Notes: a model not told the origin generated them from the sequence alone. DNA of 64,000 nucleotides from Thalassospira mesophila (GCF_002115755.1 NZ_JFKA01000003.1:62001-126000); one strand, 5' to 3'; counted from the first letter of the stretch, positions 44,588-54,510 are shown. Translations and numbers: made by a program.

Positions 44588-45651
44588 TTGCCAGCGGTTC
44601 CACTTGTTCGGTCGCTATTGGCGGGCGTGTCGCTGGCCGGGTGGTCGCTGGTATCAACGGTGCCCGCCCCGGCGGGCAAGTTTACTTTTAACCGGTCGGG
44701 CCAGCCGCTGTTTGAGGCCAGAATAATATAGGCTTCGCCGGGCAGGCCGGTTTTGACCTTTTCGATATGTTCTTCCAAAAGGTCCGAACTGATGCGAATT
44801 TTAACCCGGAACATCAGTTTTTCGCGCTCGGTGCGGGTTTCAACCTCGCGCGGGGTAAACTGGGCATTGTCGGCAACAAACGACACCGTGGCCGGAATAA
44901 CAAAATCCGACGCGGCATCCAGCACAATGCGGGCCTGATTGCCGACATAGGCAAGGCCTGCCTGCGATGTTGGCAAAAACACCGTCATGTAAACATCGGT
45001 TAAATCGAGCAGGGTAACAACCTTGCCCCCGGCGGCCAAAACTTCGCCCGGTTCGGCAAGGCGATATTGCACCCGGCCCCCGCGTGGCGCGGTTAGGACA
45101 GAATCATCGATTTGCACCTGAATACGGGCCACTTCGGCACCGGCGGCCTCAACCGACCGTTCGGCGCTGGTCTGGCGGGCATTGGCGGCTTCTAGCCGGG
45201 CGACGGCAATGTCGCGGTCGGCTTCGCGCTGGTCAACCTGTTCGCGGGCGATATTGTTATTTTTTACCAGCTTTTGCGCGCGGTCCAGTTGCTGCTTTGC
45301 CAGGCGCAATTCGCTTTTACGCTGAACAATTTCGGCCCGCGCCTCGGGAACACCTTCCTTTGCCCGGGCTTCCTGGGCCATGGCTTGTGCCAGTTGGGCG
45401 TCGAGCTCGGATGTATCCATTTTGGCAAGGATGTCTCCGGCATTGACCCGGTCGCCTTCATCGACCAGCACCTCGGAAACCCGCCCGGCATATTTGGTGG
45501 CAACATGAATTTCTTCGGCCTCGATCCGGCCATTGCCCGATGCAATATAGTCGGGCAGTTCATCCTGATTTTGCAACCAGGCGTAATATCCGCCACCGGC
45601 AACGATAATCAGAATGGCCAGCACAATCAGAACAGGGCGCAGGGTTTTCAT
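44584..45651 (-). CDS. yhiI: HlyD-family membrane fusion protein (YhiI-like)
   Basis: Periplasmic adaptor of 355 aa. A single N-terminal helix (about 7-25, [19 protein letters not shown]) is followed by the lipoyl half [21 protein letters not shown] long coiled coil (about 80-180, rich in Ala, Gln, Arg and Glu) and the second lipoyl half with [17 protein letters not shown] and a beta-barrel segment complete the fold. It pairs with the RbbA-like and YhhJ-like genes downstream. ATG 45651 with GGAG 9-10 bases upstream is preferred over an earlier in-frame start at 45723. No outer-membrane factor is adjacent; a TolC-type protein from elsewhere is presumed. Confidence 0.9.
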   Translation of the reverse strand: MKTLRPVLIVLAILIIVAGGGYYAWLQNQDELPDYIASGNGRIEAEEIHVATKYAGRVSEVLVDEGDRVNAGDILAKMDTSELDAQLAQAMAQEARAKEGVPEARAEIVQRKSELRLAKQQLDRAQKLVKNNNIAREQVDQREADRDIAVARLEAANARQTSAERSVEAAGAEVARIQVQIDDSVLTAPRGGRVQYRLAEPGEVLAAGGKVVTLLDLTDVYMTVFLPTSQAGLAYVGNQARIVLDAASDFVIPATVSFVADNAQFTPREVETRTEREKLMFRVKIRISSDLLEEHIEKVKTGLPGEAYIILASNSGWPDRLKVNLPAGAGTVDTSDHPASDTPANSDRTSGTAGK

Positions 45652-45722
45652 AAAAGCAGGCTCCAGAATCACATTGTCGATGTGCTGGCAGGACATTCCG
45701 CACCGCACAATATTAGAATACA

Positions 45723-45743
45723 CTGGTATTATTGATTTACCAG
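45723..45743. promoter_or_regulatory. Inverted repeat upstream of the RbbA-type operon
   Basis: CTGGTA and TACCAG arms, 9 bp apart, lie 70-90 bp upstream of the adaptor ATG. TTAGAATA (about 45714) and TATTCTAA (about 45770) flank it as an outer pair. It may be a regulator site, although no regulator gene is adjacent. Confidence 0.35.
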
Positions 45744-45845
45744 CGAGAAGCGGGTGATATTTGCCAATTATTCTAACTTAACGGGTGATGGGCGTCTTTG
45801 ATCCGGAACAAACCCGATATTCCAGTATCTTGTCGGGGCGTATAA

Positions 45846-45877
45846 CCCAAAAAGGCCCGCAACAATGTGCGGACCTT
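45846..45877 (-). terminator. Terminator after the YdiJ-type gene
   Basis: The stem AAGG-CCGCA with TGCGG-CCTT, one mismatch between the two parts, is followed on the minus strand by TTTTTGG. Confidence 0.75.
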
Positions 45878-45912
45878 GAATGGGGTGGCGGAAACGTTGT
45901 TCTTGTTTGGTT

Positions 45913-48900
45913 TTACAGGACCTTGGCCAGATATTCCGCCGGGCTTTGCGGGCGCGTGCCTTGCTGGCGTTTAACCTGGCAGCGGCAGGAAAAACCGGTG
46001 ACCAGCATGTTATTCACACCGGTTTTTTCGGCTTTTTTCTGCCAGCTCATTTCATAAAGGCGGCGCGAATTATCGTGGTTGGCGGTTTCATGGCCATAAA
46101 CCCCGGCCATGCCGCAACATCCGGTGCGTTCGGTTGCCAGTTTAACGCCAAAGGCATCAAATATTTTTTGCCATTTGACACTGACATCAGGGATTGATGT
46201 TTTTTCAGTGCAATGGGGAAACAGGGTTGGCACGTTGCCGGGCTCGATGGTGGCGGCAATTTTGGGCGGGGTTAACCGGCCATTGCGAATTTCGCTTTCC
46301 AGCCATTCATGAAACAGGTTTACCCGGTAATCGGGCCGGTTTTGCAACCGCTGGGCATATTCCTGGCGGTAGGTCAGCGTCACACTGGGTTCAACACCCA
46401 CCAGTGGAATGCCAAACTGGGCCAGATCGCCATAAACCGCATCATTGTCGCGGGCCTGTTTGTCGAACTGCTTTAGAAACCCTTTGACGTGCTGGGCCTT
46501 GCCATTGGGTCGATAAGGCGGCACAAAAACCCGATAACCCAGTTTGCGCAGCAAATCGACATGGCCCAAAAATGTTTCAACATCATAATGGGTGGTGAAA
46601 CAATCCTGTATCAGCAAGACAGATTTAACCCGTTCGGCGTCGCTGAGGTTTACCAGCTGGTTTTTGTTAAAGGGCGCAATGCCGCGCGCATGCAGGGCCG
46701 GGCCCAGTTTGCGCGTGCTGGTTTTGGGCAAATCTTCCAACCCGGCAAAGCGGGCGAAGGCCCATTTCACCGGTGGCAGCGATTGCAGAACATTAAACAG
46801 GGCAGGTGCAGATGCCGTTAGCGGGGCGAGGCGTTCGAGCCGGGCAATGATGTAATCCTTTAACGGGCGCGGATAGCGGGCATGATAGGCGGCCAAGAAC
46901 CGCGATTTCATTTCGGGAATATCGACTTTGACCGGGCATTGCCCCGCGCACGCCTTGCACGAAAGGCAGCCATTCATGGCGTCATAGACGTCGTGGGAAA
47001 AATCGCGTGCATTGGCAAAGGCCAGTTCGGGGGCCTCGGCATCGGTGCCGACACTGATCTGGCGGATCCATTCGCGCACCATGCCCGCCCGGCCCTTGGG
47101 CGAATGCACCCGGTCGCGCGTGACCTTGTAAGACGGGCACATGGCGTCGAATTCGTCAAAATTAAAACATGCGCCATTGCCGTTACAGCGCGTGGCGTTC
47201 AAATAGTCGTTTTTCAATCCGGCTTCGATCTGGCGGTCTAGTTGGCCGCGCATCGGGGCTTCGTCAATCGGGGTTATGGGTAAATCCATGCCAAACGGCG
47301 ATGCGATTTTGCCGGGGTTTAGCTGCCCTTCGGGGTCAAATTCCTTTTTGATGCGGCGCAGCACATCATAAAGTTCCGGCCCGAAATAAACCGGTGAAAA
47401 TTCGCCGCGAAAACCTTTGCCATGTTCGCCCCAGATTAACCCGTTATATTTTTTGGTTAGCTCCACGACACCGTCCGAGACGCGGCGCAGGCGAATTTCG
47501 TCTTCCTCGTCACACATATCAAGCAACGGCCGCACATGCAGGCAGCCAACATCGACATGGCCAAACATGCCGTAATCCAGCCCTTCGCCGTCCAGCAGCG
47601 CGCGAAATTCGGCAATAAAATCCGCCAGGTTTTCGGGCGGAACGGCGGTGTCTTCGACAAAGGGGGTGGCGCGGCGTTTGCCTTCAAGATTGCCCAGCAA
47701 ACCAACCGCCTTGGACCGGATAGACCAGATGGCCGCCATTTGCGCCGGGTCAGAGGCCACGACCGAGCCGATGGGGGCGTTGGCCTCGGTCGGGTTGTCG
47801 GCCAGATATTGCGCCAGCTGGCGTTGTTTTTCGGCCAGTTCGTCGGCATCATCGGTGGCAAATTCAACCACGTTAAAGCCCCGTGTGGGAATGGTGGCAC
47901 CGTCTGTGCCCAGCAATTGTGCCAGCACATGCCAGCTTTCGTCTTGCTCGGCCAGTTTCATCACCTTGTCATCGATGCTTTCAATCGCAATCGGGTCAAA
48001 GGCAACCAGGCGGCCGACATGGCGCAGGGCATCGTCAAAGCTGGCATAGCGCACAACGGTCAGGGCTTTGTATTTGGGCAGGCGAATAACGCGAAAGGTA
48101 ATTTCCTTGGTCAGGCCCAGGCTGCCTTCGGCCCCGGCGATCAGGAAGCTGAGGTTACTGGCACCATCATCGCCCACAGCTTCTTTGAGGTTATAGCCGG
48201 TCAGACCGCGGTTCATTTCCGGGAATGTGGATTTGATCTGGTCGCGGCGGGGTAAAATTTCGTCGATGATTTTACGATAAACGCTGCCAACGCGGGTTTT
48301 TTGTGCTGCTTCAATTGCGGTTTGGTCGGCACCCAGTGCCGATGTGACAAAGTCACTGCCATCGATCAGAACCGTGGTCATTTTTTCGATGTAATGGCTG
48401 GTTTTGCCGTAAATGCGCGATCCTTTGCCCGAACTGTCCGATCCGACCATACCGCCCACCGTGGCACGGTTGGCGGTTGACACATTGGGGGGGAAGAAAA
48501 AGCCGTGCGGTTTTAGCCAGGTATTTAACTGTTCCAGCACCACGCCGGGTTCAACCCGCACCAGCCCGGTTTGGGCATCAAATTCGATGATATTGTTTAG
48601 GTATTTCGATGTATCAACAATGATGGTGTTGTTTAGCGATTGCCCGTTGGTACCCGTACCGCCGCCGCGCGGGGTTAGTTTAACCCGGCGAAATTCCGGT
48701 CGGCCTGCCTGTGCCATGATCACGTTAATGTCGTCGCGCTGGCGCGGTTGTAACACAGCGCGCGGCATCACCTGATAAACACTGTTATCGGTCGCATGGA
48801 TCAGGCGGGTGGGGAAATCGGCGTGGATTTCGCCGCTAAATTTGCCTTCCAGTTCCAGCGTTTTTAAAAATGCCAGTGTCAGATCATCAAGGCTGCGATC

Positions 48901-48921
48901 AGGGGTCAGTTTCGGGATCAT
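45913..48921 (-). CDS. ydiJ: FAD/Fe-S D-2-hydroxyglutarate dehydrogenase (YdiJ-like)
   Basis: A 1002-aa flavo-iron-sulfur oxidoreductase. The N-terminal FAD_binding_4 domain has LTPRGGGTGTNGQSLN near 63-78 and NRATVGGMVGSDSSGKGS near 145-162. A FAD-oxidase C domain follows. The Fe-S part has CNGNGACFNFDEFDAMCPS and CLSCKACAGQCPVKVD, and a C-terminal cysteine-rich domain ends in TGCCGMAG. E. coli YdiJ (about 1018 aa) has this fusion and oxidises D-2-hydroxyglutarate to 2-oxoglutarate. Electrons probably pass to the quinone pool or another acceptor. It is divergent from a LysR gene with nested inverted repeats between them, and a terminator follows. Confidence 0.9.
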   Translation of the reverse strand: MIPKLTPDRSLDDLTLAFLKTLELEGKFSGEIHADFPTRLIHATDNSVYQVMPRAVLQPRQRDDINVIMAQAGRPEFRRVKLTPRGGGTGTNGQSLNNTIIVDTSKYLNNIIEFDAQTGLVRVEPGVVLEQLNTWLKPHGFFFPPNVSTANRATVGGMVGSDSSGKGSRIYGKTSHYIEKMTTVLIDGSDFVTSALGADQTAIEAAQKTRVGSVYRKIIDEILPRRDQIKSTFPEMNRGLTGYNLKEAVGDDGASNLSFLIAGAEGSLGLTKEITFRVIRLPKYKALTVVRYASFDDALRHVGRLVAFDPIAIESIDDKVMKLAEQDESWHVLAQLLGTDGATIPTRGFNVVEFATDDADELAEKQRQLAQYLADNPTEANAPIGSVVASDPAQMAAIWSIRSKAVGLLGNLEGKRRATPFVEDTAVPPENLADFIAEFRALLDGEGLDYGMFGHVDVGCLHVRPLLDMCDEEDEIRLRRVSDGVVELTKKYNGLIWGEHGKGFRGEFSPVYFGPELYDVLRRIKKEFDPEGQLNPGKIASPFGMDLPITPIDEAPMRGQLDRQIEAGLKNDYLNATRCNGNGACFNFDEFDAMCPSYKVTRDRVHSPKGRAGMVREWIRQISVGTDAEAPELAFANARDFSHDVYDAMNGCLSCKACAGQCPVKVDIPEMKSRFLAAYHARYPRPLKDYIIARLERLAPLTASAPALFNVLQSLPPVKWAFARFAGLEDLPKTSTRKLGPALHARGIAPFNKNQLVNLSDAERVKSVLLIQDCFTTHYDVETFLGHVDLLRKLGYRVFVPPYRPNGKAQHVKGFLKQFDKQARDNDAVYGDLAQFGIPLVGVEPSVTLTYRQEYAQRLQNRPDYRVNLFHEWLESEIRNGRLTPPKIAATIEPGNVPTLFPHCTEKTSIPDVSVKWQKIFDAFGVKLATERTGCCGMAGVYGHETANHDNSRRLYEMSWQKKAEKTGVNNMLVTGFSCRCQVKRQQGTRPQSPAEYLAKVL

Positions 48922-49042
48922 CGAAATCTCTGTGTGCGGGAACGTTAACGGGCTGGCCGGGACAGGTGGGCCGGAGCAAGGGGCGGCGTTTTTTATGAAT
49001 AACGGCTATTCAACCGGATTATGATTGATTGTACAAATCGAA

Positions 49043-49073
49043 AATTGCGAATTATTATTCGGTTTTAGCAATT
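49043..49073. promoter_or_regulatory. Nested inverted repeats between ydiJ-type gene and LysR gene
   Basis: The outer arms AATTGC (49043-49048) and GCAATT (49068-49073) enclose an inner repeat CGAAT-TATT-ATTCG (49048-49061). This is 20-50 bp before the LysR ATG. The layout suits a LysR-type site controlling both divergent genes. Confidence 0.5.
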
Positions 49074-49092
49074 AATAGGTCTGGGTAGTCAA

Positions 49093-50103
49093 ATGCTGTC
49101 ATCGGTTAGTTTGCGTCATTTGCGCGGGTTTATTGCCGTGGCCGAACAGGGCTCGTTTACCCGGGCGGCCAATGTGCTGGGCATTACCCCGCCCACGTTG
49201 ACGGCCACCATCCGCCAGTTTGAAGATATTATCGGCATGCCATTATTTGACCGAACCACCCGGCATGTGGCGCTAAGTTCCGGGGGCGAACGGTTTTTGC
49301 CCGTCGCCCGTCGCCTGATGGCCGATTTTGACATCGCACTGGACGACCTTGATGCCCAATCCAAGGGGCTGGGGGGCAAGGTTGTTGTTGCGGCGGCACC
49401 ATCGGTTTTAACCCGCATTTTACCGCAAATCATTGTTGCGTTTAACAGTGCGCATCCCGATGCCAGTTTGCGCCTGGACGAAATGAATGCAGGCGAAGTT
49501 CACGAGGCCGTTGGCGCTGGCGAGGTGGATTTTGGCATTGCCGGGGACTGGCGGGCGTTGCCAGATATCCGGTTTGATCCGTTATTTAGCGATAATCTGG
49601 GCGTGGTATGCCGCCATGATCACCCGTTGGCAAAAAATCGCGTGGTGCAATGGGGGGCCTTGCAGGATTTCGCCTTTGTGGGCCTGGGGCCGGAATCGGG
49701 CACCGGGGCGATATTGGCGCAACAGGCCCTGATCGATTTGGGGGGCGGACGTGAAAATGCGCCAGGTTCGGGCCAATCAGCGCCATCGCCACAATCGTCA
49801 CGACCCGCCCGCGCGCTGCGCCCGGTTGTTGAAACATCAAACACCGTAACATTATGCGCGATGGTGGCGGCAGGGGTGGGCATTACAATTTTGCCAGAAC
49901 TGGCCGCGCGGGTGGAACATAACCCTGATCTGGTTTTTGTGCCGCTGACCGGGCCGGTGCGCGAACGCCATATTGGCATTATTACCCGCAAAAGCCGCAG
50001 CCTGTCGCCGATTGCGCGGATCTTTCTTGATATTGTGTTGGACAAAGCGCCCAAGACGCCATTGGCCGCATTGCTGCGCTGGCACAGCGTGGAAACAAAC
50101 TGA
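49093..50103 (+). CDS. LysR family transcriptional regulator
   Basis: A 336-aa LysR-type regulator. The winged helix-turn-helix is at about 5-65 (LRGFIAVAEQGSFTRAAN, LTATIRQFEDIIGMPLFDRT), then a substrate-binding domain from about 90. That domain has an unusual Gly/Ser/Pro-rich insertion at about 218-240 (GGGRENAPGSG...SSRPAR), which makes it about 35 aa longer than the usual 300. The insertion may be a flexible loop on the ligand domain. It is divergent from the YdiJ-type gene; a 2-hydroxyacid ligand would be a sensible guess but is not shown. Confidence 0.88.
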   Translation: MLSSVSLRHLRGFIAVAEQGSFTRAANVLGITPPTLTATIRQFEDIIGMPLFDRTTRHVALSSGGERFLPVARRLMADFDIALDDLDAQSKGLGGKVVVAAAPSVLTRILPQIIVAFNSAHPDASLRLDEMNAGEVHEAVGAGEVDFGIAGDWRALPDIRFDPLFSDNLGVVCRHDHPLAKNRVVQWGALQDFAFVGLGPESGTGAILAQQALIDLGGGRENAPGSGQSAPSPQSSRPARALRPVVETSNTVTLCAMVAAGVGITILPELAARVEHNPDLVFVPLTGPVRERHIGIITRKSRSLSPIARIFLDIVLDKAPKTPLAALLRWHSVETN

Positions 50104-50226
50104 TTTTACAACGCCCCTTGCGCATTGTCTGGAATGACTACAGTTAAAGGAAAATGCTATCTTCGCAGTTGCAGCATGGCCCGATGATGCGGCGCAACGG
50201 CATATCATTCCTGATTGGAGAATAAG

Positions 50227-51363
50227 ATGGCTTCTGGTTCTTCTGGTTCCTCAACCTTTCCGGCATCCTCAAACCCGCCGCGTTTGCCAAGGCGTCCGCG
50301 CAAATCGGTCAAGACCCCCAAAAAAGACCAGCACCCGCCGTTTAATGCGACAAATCCGCTTGCGATTGATTTGGCCCTGCAAGGGGGCGGATCGCACGGG
50401 GCTTTTACCTGGGGAGTGCTGGACCGGCTTTTGCAAGAGGACTGGATTGTCGTCGAGGCGATTTCGGGCACCTCGGCCGGGGCCATGAATGCTGCGATTA
50501 TGGCCGATGGCGTGGCGCAGGGCGGCCGCGAACGCGGGCGGGCGGCACTGGAAAAATTCTGGCGTAAAATTTCTGACGCCGCGCGGTTTAGCCCGCTTCA
50601 ACGTGGCCCGCTTGATATTTTGCTGGGTAACTGGTCGCTGGAAAATTCGCCATTTTTTCAGGCGATGGATATGACTGCACGCATGTTTTCGCCCTATCAG
50701 CTTAACCCGACCGGCGGGAACCCGTTATCGGATATTCTAAGTGACATGATCGATTTTGACCGTTTGAACAATGGCGATATTGACCTGTTTGTGACCGCAA
50801 CCAACGTGCAAACCGGCTGTGGGCGTGTGTTTCGCAATGATGACATAGATGTGGATGTGTTGCTGGCATCGGCCTGTTTGCCCGTGCTGTATCATGCCGT
50901 GGAAATTGAGGGCGAACCCTATTGGGATGGCGGATATGCGGGTAACCCGGCCATTGCCCCGCTGGTGCGTGAATGCGCGGCCAAGGATACCATTTTAGTG
51001 CAAATCAACCCGGTTGAACGTCAGGGCATACCAAAATCGGCCCGCGATATTGCCAGTCGCTTAAACGAAATTTCGTTTAATTCGGTATTGTTAAAGGAAT
51101 TGCGCATGATTGCCCTGTTGCGCCGGGTGGTGAGTGCCAAGGATGAGGAAGGCGCGCGCTGGGCCGAAATGCGCATGCACCGGATAACCGGCGATGTGAT
51201 GCTGGAACTTGATTCATCATCGAAAATGAACGGCGAATGGTCGTTTCTTGAAATGCTGCGCGATGAAGGGCGCAAGGCCTGCGAGACCTTTTTAACCCGG
51301 CATCAACAAGACCTTGGCGTCCAGCCCAGTCTGGACATTGATGCGATGTTGCCTGAAATTTAA
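50227..51363 (+). CDS. Patatin-like phospholipase
   Basis: Serine lipid hydrolase of the patatin family, 378 aa. The oxyanion glycine-rich loop GGGSHG is at 53-58, the nucleophile Ser83 is in GTSAG (81-85), and the catalytic aspartate is in the DGGYAGNP motif near 238. The first 40 residues are Ser/Pro/Lys-rich and low complexity, with no signal peptide. ATG 50227 has TTGGAG 8 bases upstream; an in-frame TTG at 50215 is less likely. Bacterial patatins of this size often act on membrane phospholipid or PHB granules; the substrate is unknown. It is transcribed alone. Confidence 0.88.
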   Translation: MASGSSGSSTFPASSNPPRLPRRPRKSVKTPKKDQHPPFNATNPLAIDLALQGGGSHGAFTWGVLDRLLQEDWIVVEAISGTSAGAMNAAIMADGVAQGGRERGRAALEKFWRKISDAARFSPLQRGPLDILLGNWSLENSPFFQAMDMTARMFSPYQLNPTGGNPLSDILSDMIDFDRLNNGDIDLFVTATNVQTGCGRVFRNDDIDVDVLLASACLPVLYHAVEIEGEPYWDGGYAGNPAIAPLVRECAAKDTILVQINPVERQGIPKSARDIASRLNEISFNSVLLKELRMIALLRRVVSAKDEEGARWAEMRMHRITGDVMLELDSSSKMNGEWSFLEMLRDEGRKACETFLTRHQQDLGVQPSLDIDAMLPEI

Positions 51364-51482
51364 ACCGCGACGCCCTGCCATAGCCCGTCACAAAACTTTC
51401 GTTATTTCGATGTTGTACTGCATTAACAGCACCGTAATGTGAGGCACCCGGTTTTTAAGGGTGCTGTGAAAAGGCGCATTTC

Positions 51483-52340
51483 ATGTTGATAGCTCAAATT
51501 ACCGACCTGCATATCAGGGCGGGGCGAAACCTTGCCTATGGCCGCGTCGATACCGCACGCGCCCTTGAACGGGCGATAGACCATGTGATGGCGCTTGATC
51601 CGGCCCCGGACGTGGTTTTGTTTACCGGCGATATCGGTGATTTGGGCATTGCCGCGGAATATGCCGAGGTTGCGGATATTTTGGCAGCATTGACGTTGCC
51701 CTATTACATGGTGCCGGGCAACCATGACCGGCGGGCCGCCCTGCATGATGCCTTTCCCCATGCCATTCCGGCGAAAAAGGGCGATTTTTTACATTATATT
51801 CTTGATGATTTCCCGCTGCGAATGATCGGGCTTGATACGCTTGATGAAGGGTACGGGCATGGTGTTTTATGCCAGCGACGACTGGCGTGGCTGGAAAATC
51901 AACTGGCGCAAAACCCGCTACTACCGCATTTGATTTTTATGCATCACCCGCCCATCACAAGCTTTATCGCCCATATGGACGCGCTTAAATTGCGAGGGGA
52001 AGCCGATAACCGCACCAATGCGGGTGACAATAACGGGCTGGCGCACTTGTTTCGCCAGTATCGTGGTATTGTCGGCGTGCTGTGCGGGCATTTGCACCGG
52101 CCGCTGCATTGTGTGTGGCACGGCGTGCCGGTCAATGTGGCACCGTCCATTGCCCATCAGGTGGTGGCTGATTTTCGCGAACATGGCCCGGCGGCATTTA
52201 ATATGGAGCCCGCGGCAATCCAGCTTCATTTCTGGTCGCCAGATCTGCCCGAACAGGGGCTTTTGACCCATACCAGCTATATTGGCGATTTTGCCGGGCC
52301 GTACCCGTTTTTTGATGCAACGGGCGCGCTGATAAGCTGA
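51483..52340 (+). CDS. CpdA-like metallophosphoesterase (cyclic nucleotide phosphodiesterase type)
   Basis: Calcineurin-like phosphoesterase of 285 aa. Metal motifs are in the expected order: ITDLHI (Asp8, His10), FTGDIGDLG, VPGNHDRR, MHHPPI and CGHLHRPLH. That pattern and the length match CpdA, which hydrolyses 3',5'-cAMP, but related enzymes cleave phosphodiesters of glycerophospholipids, so cAMP is not certain. A dyad, ACAGCACC...GGTGCTGT (51426-51467), lies 15-60 bp upstream of the ATG and may fold in the 5' leader. Confidence 0.85.
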   Translation: MLIAQITDLHIRAGRNLAYGRVDTARALERAIDHVMALDPAPDVVLFTGDIGDLGIAAEYAEVADILAALTLPYYMVPGNHDRRAALHDAFPHAIPAKKGDFLHYILDDFPLRMIGLDTLDEGYGHGVLCQRRLAWLENQLAQNPLLPHLIFMHHPPITSFIAHMDALKLRGEADNRTNAGDNNGLAHLFRQYRGIVGVLCGHLHRPLHCVWHGVPVNVAPSIAHQVVADFREHGPAAFNMEPAAIQLHFWSPDLPEQGLLTHTSYIGDFAGPYPFFDATGALIS

Positions 52341-52432
52341 CAGATGGCGGCGAGGGGGCAGGAAGCCGTCGTTGGCTTCCCACCGTGTTTATCTGGCGGT
52401 GGTCCCGGGGCGGGGCCGGGGAATGCCTTGTT

Positions 52433-53203
52433 TTACAGGTTCATGCCGCCCGAAACCTCGATCCGCTGGGCATTGACCCAACGATTGTCATCAGATAGCA
52501 GCGCGGCAATCATGGGGCCGATATCATCGGGGATACCGGCGCGGCCAAGGGCGGTTACGCTTGAAACCATCTTGTTGTAACCGGCATTGTCGCGCACAGC
52601 CCCGCCGCCAAAATCGGTTTCAATGGCACCGGGCGCAACGGTGTTGGCGGTAATGCCGCGTGCGCCCAGTTCCTTTGCCAGATAGCGGGTGAAAACCTCG
52701 ATCCCGCCTTTCATCATGGCATAGGCGGCGTAGCCGGGGCCAGCAAAGCGGGCAAGGCCGCTTGACAGGTTAACGATGCGCCCGCCATCGGCCAGGATTG
52801 GCAGTAATTTCTGGGTCAGGAAAAACACGCCTTTAAGGTGGATATTCATCAGGCGGTCAAACTGTTCTTCGGTGGTTTCGGTGATTTTGGCGTTAATGCC
52901 AATTCCGGCATTGTTGACCAGAAAATCAAAACTGTCGCGGCCCCAAGTTTCTTTTAGCGCGGTTTTCAGGTTCGCAACAAAACCATCAAAGCTGTCAGAC
53001 GCGCCGGTATCAAGTTGCAATGCGACGGCCTTGGCCCCAAGGGCTGTAATTTCGGCAATGGCGGCGTCGGCTTCGCTACGATTTGAATGATAGGTCAGAA
53101 CAACGTCAATTCCCTTGCGGGCAAGGTTGGTAACGGTGTTGCGGCCAAGGCCCCGGCTGCCGCCCGTGACAAGGGCAATTTTTGATGCAGTTTGTGCAGT
53201 CAT
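52433..53203 (-). CDS. SDR family NAD(P)-dependent oxidoreductase
   Basis: Short-chain dehydrogenase of 256 aa. The cofactor loop TGGSRGLGRN is at about 13-22, then NNAG near 96, and catalytic Tyr and Lys in YAAYAMMKGG (YxxxK). The end IEVSGGMNL is typical of classical SDRs. ATG 53203 has GGAGAT about 8 bases upstream; the frame is open to 53266. It is divergent from an AraC regulator that starts 182 bp away, a layout common for inducible SDR genes. The substrate is unknown. Confidence 0.88.
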   Translation of the reverse strand: MTAQTASKIALVTGGSRGLGRNTVTNLARKGIDVVLTYHSNRSEADAAIAEITALGAKAVALQLDTGASDSFDGFVANLKTALKETWGRDSFDFLVNNAGIGINAKITETTEEQFDRLMNIHLKGVFFLTQKLLPILADGGRIVNLSSGLARFAGPGYAAYAMMKGGIEVFTRYLAKELGARGITANTVAPGAIETDFGGGAVRDNAGYNKMVSSVTALGRAGIPDDIGPMIAALLSDDNRWVNAQRIEVSGGMNL

Positions 53204-53385
53204 TTTTAAAATCTCCGTTCGTGTGTGTGTTGATTGCACGCTACGCCAAAGCCAGGTATGGCGCATGCCCGGTCATGCGAATTTTTTGCCTGATTATCCA
53301 AATTTGGCGCAACGGGCTTTGCCAATGGCGCAGTTCGGGGTAATTTTATTGGTATTATTCTCTGCCTTTTATAAAGGACACCCCG

Positions 53386-54309
53386 ATGACATTTGGCCCC
53401 AAATACGCCGAAATCAAATCTGGTCTGGCATCCTGCCTTAAACAGCTAAGTGCCGATGATGGTGTATTTGAAACCGCCATTGACGGGGTGATGGTGATGC
53501 GCGAAACACGGCCAACCGGGCTTTTGCATATGATTTACCGCCCGGTTCTGTGTCTGGTTTTGCAAGGGGCCAAGCAGGTGAGTGTTGGCGGGCAAATATC
53601 GCAATTTCACGCCCTGCAGTCCCTTGTGGTAAGTGTTGATTTGCCCGTGATTGGCCGGGTGACAGATGCCACGCCCGACGCCCCGTTTTTAGCGATGTCG
53701 ATTGATATTGATCTGGCCGAAATTCGTGATTTGCTAAGCGAGATTGAAAAGGATGGTGCCACAGGCACGGCCACGGGCAAAAATGGCCCGGGCGCGCTTT
53801 ATATCGAGGATGTCGATGAGGCCATGCTTGATTGTGCCGGGCGGATTTTACAACTGTTAAACCGCCCCCATGCCATTGGCGTGTTGTACCCGTTAATCCG
53901 GCGCGAGATTTATTTCTGGTTGTTGTCGGGCCCGCACGGGCATGTGTTGCGCCGTTTAAGCCTGCCCGATGGTCATACCCGGCGCATTGCACGCGCCATT
54001 TATAAAATCCGCAGTGATTTTAGCCAAGCCTTGCGGATTGACCATTTGGCGGAATTGGCCGGTATGAGTGTTTCGTCCTTTCATCAGCATTTCAAATCGG
54101 TCACCGGGATGACGCCGTTGCAATATCAAAAGGAATTGCGCCTGCGCGAAGCCCGCCACCTGATGGGGGCAAAGGCATTATCGGCGACCGAGGCCGCCTA
54201 TGAGGTGGGGTATGAAAGCAGCAGCCAGTTCAGCCGCGAATTTGCCCGCCTGTTTGGCATGACGCCGCGCCAAAGCATGGCCCAAATACGGGCGGTTAAC
54301 CCGGCATAG
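53386..54309 (+). CDS. AraC family transcriptional regulator
   Basis: A 307-aa AraC-type regulator with an N-terminal AraC_N-like domain (about 20-170, including RPVLCLVLQGAKQVSVGG) and a C-terminal double helix-turn-helix (about 200-300): IDHLAELAGMSVSSFHQHFKSV and ATEAAYEVGYESSSQFSREFARLFG (key residues AYEVGYESSSQFSREF). It is divergent from the SDR gene and probably controls it. Confidence 0.88.
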   Translation: MTFGPKYAEIKSGLASCLKQLSADDGVFETAIDGVMVMRETRPTGLLHMIYRPVLCLVLQGAKQVSVGGQISQFHALQSLVVSVDLPVIGRVTDATPDAPFLAMSIDIDLAEIRDLLSEIEKDGATGTATGKNGPGALYIEDVDEAMLDCAGRILQLLNRPHAIGVLYPLIRREIYFWLLSGPHGHVLRRLSLPDGHTRRIARAIYKIRSDFSQALRIDHLAELAGMSVSSFHQHFKSVTGMTPLQYQKELRLREARHLMGAKALSATEAAYEVGYESSSQFSREFARLFGMTPRQSMAQIRAVNPA

Positions 54310-54510
54310 GGTTGGTTCTGCCCACCATCCTTTTACCATGTTCGGCCATTTGGCCCACTGCTGGGCGGTGGGAATGCCCTGTTTTACCAGTTTGCGGTGT
54401 GAAAACGTGTTTGAGCGGCGCGGGCGATGATATTCAGGCTGCCCTTTTCTTGCAGTCATGGCGTTCTTCGGGCACAGTCACGTCAAAACATAATTCGGGG
54501 GAATGGTGAT

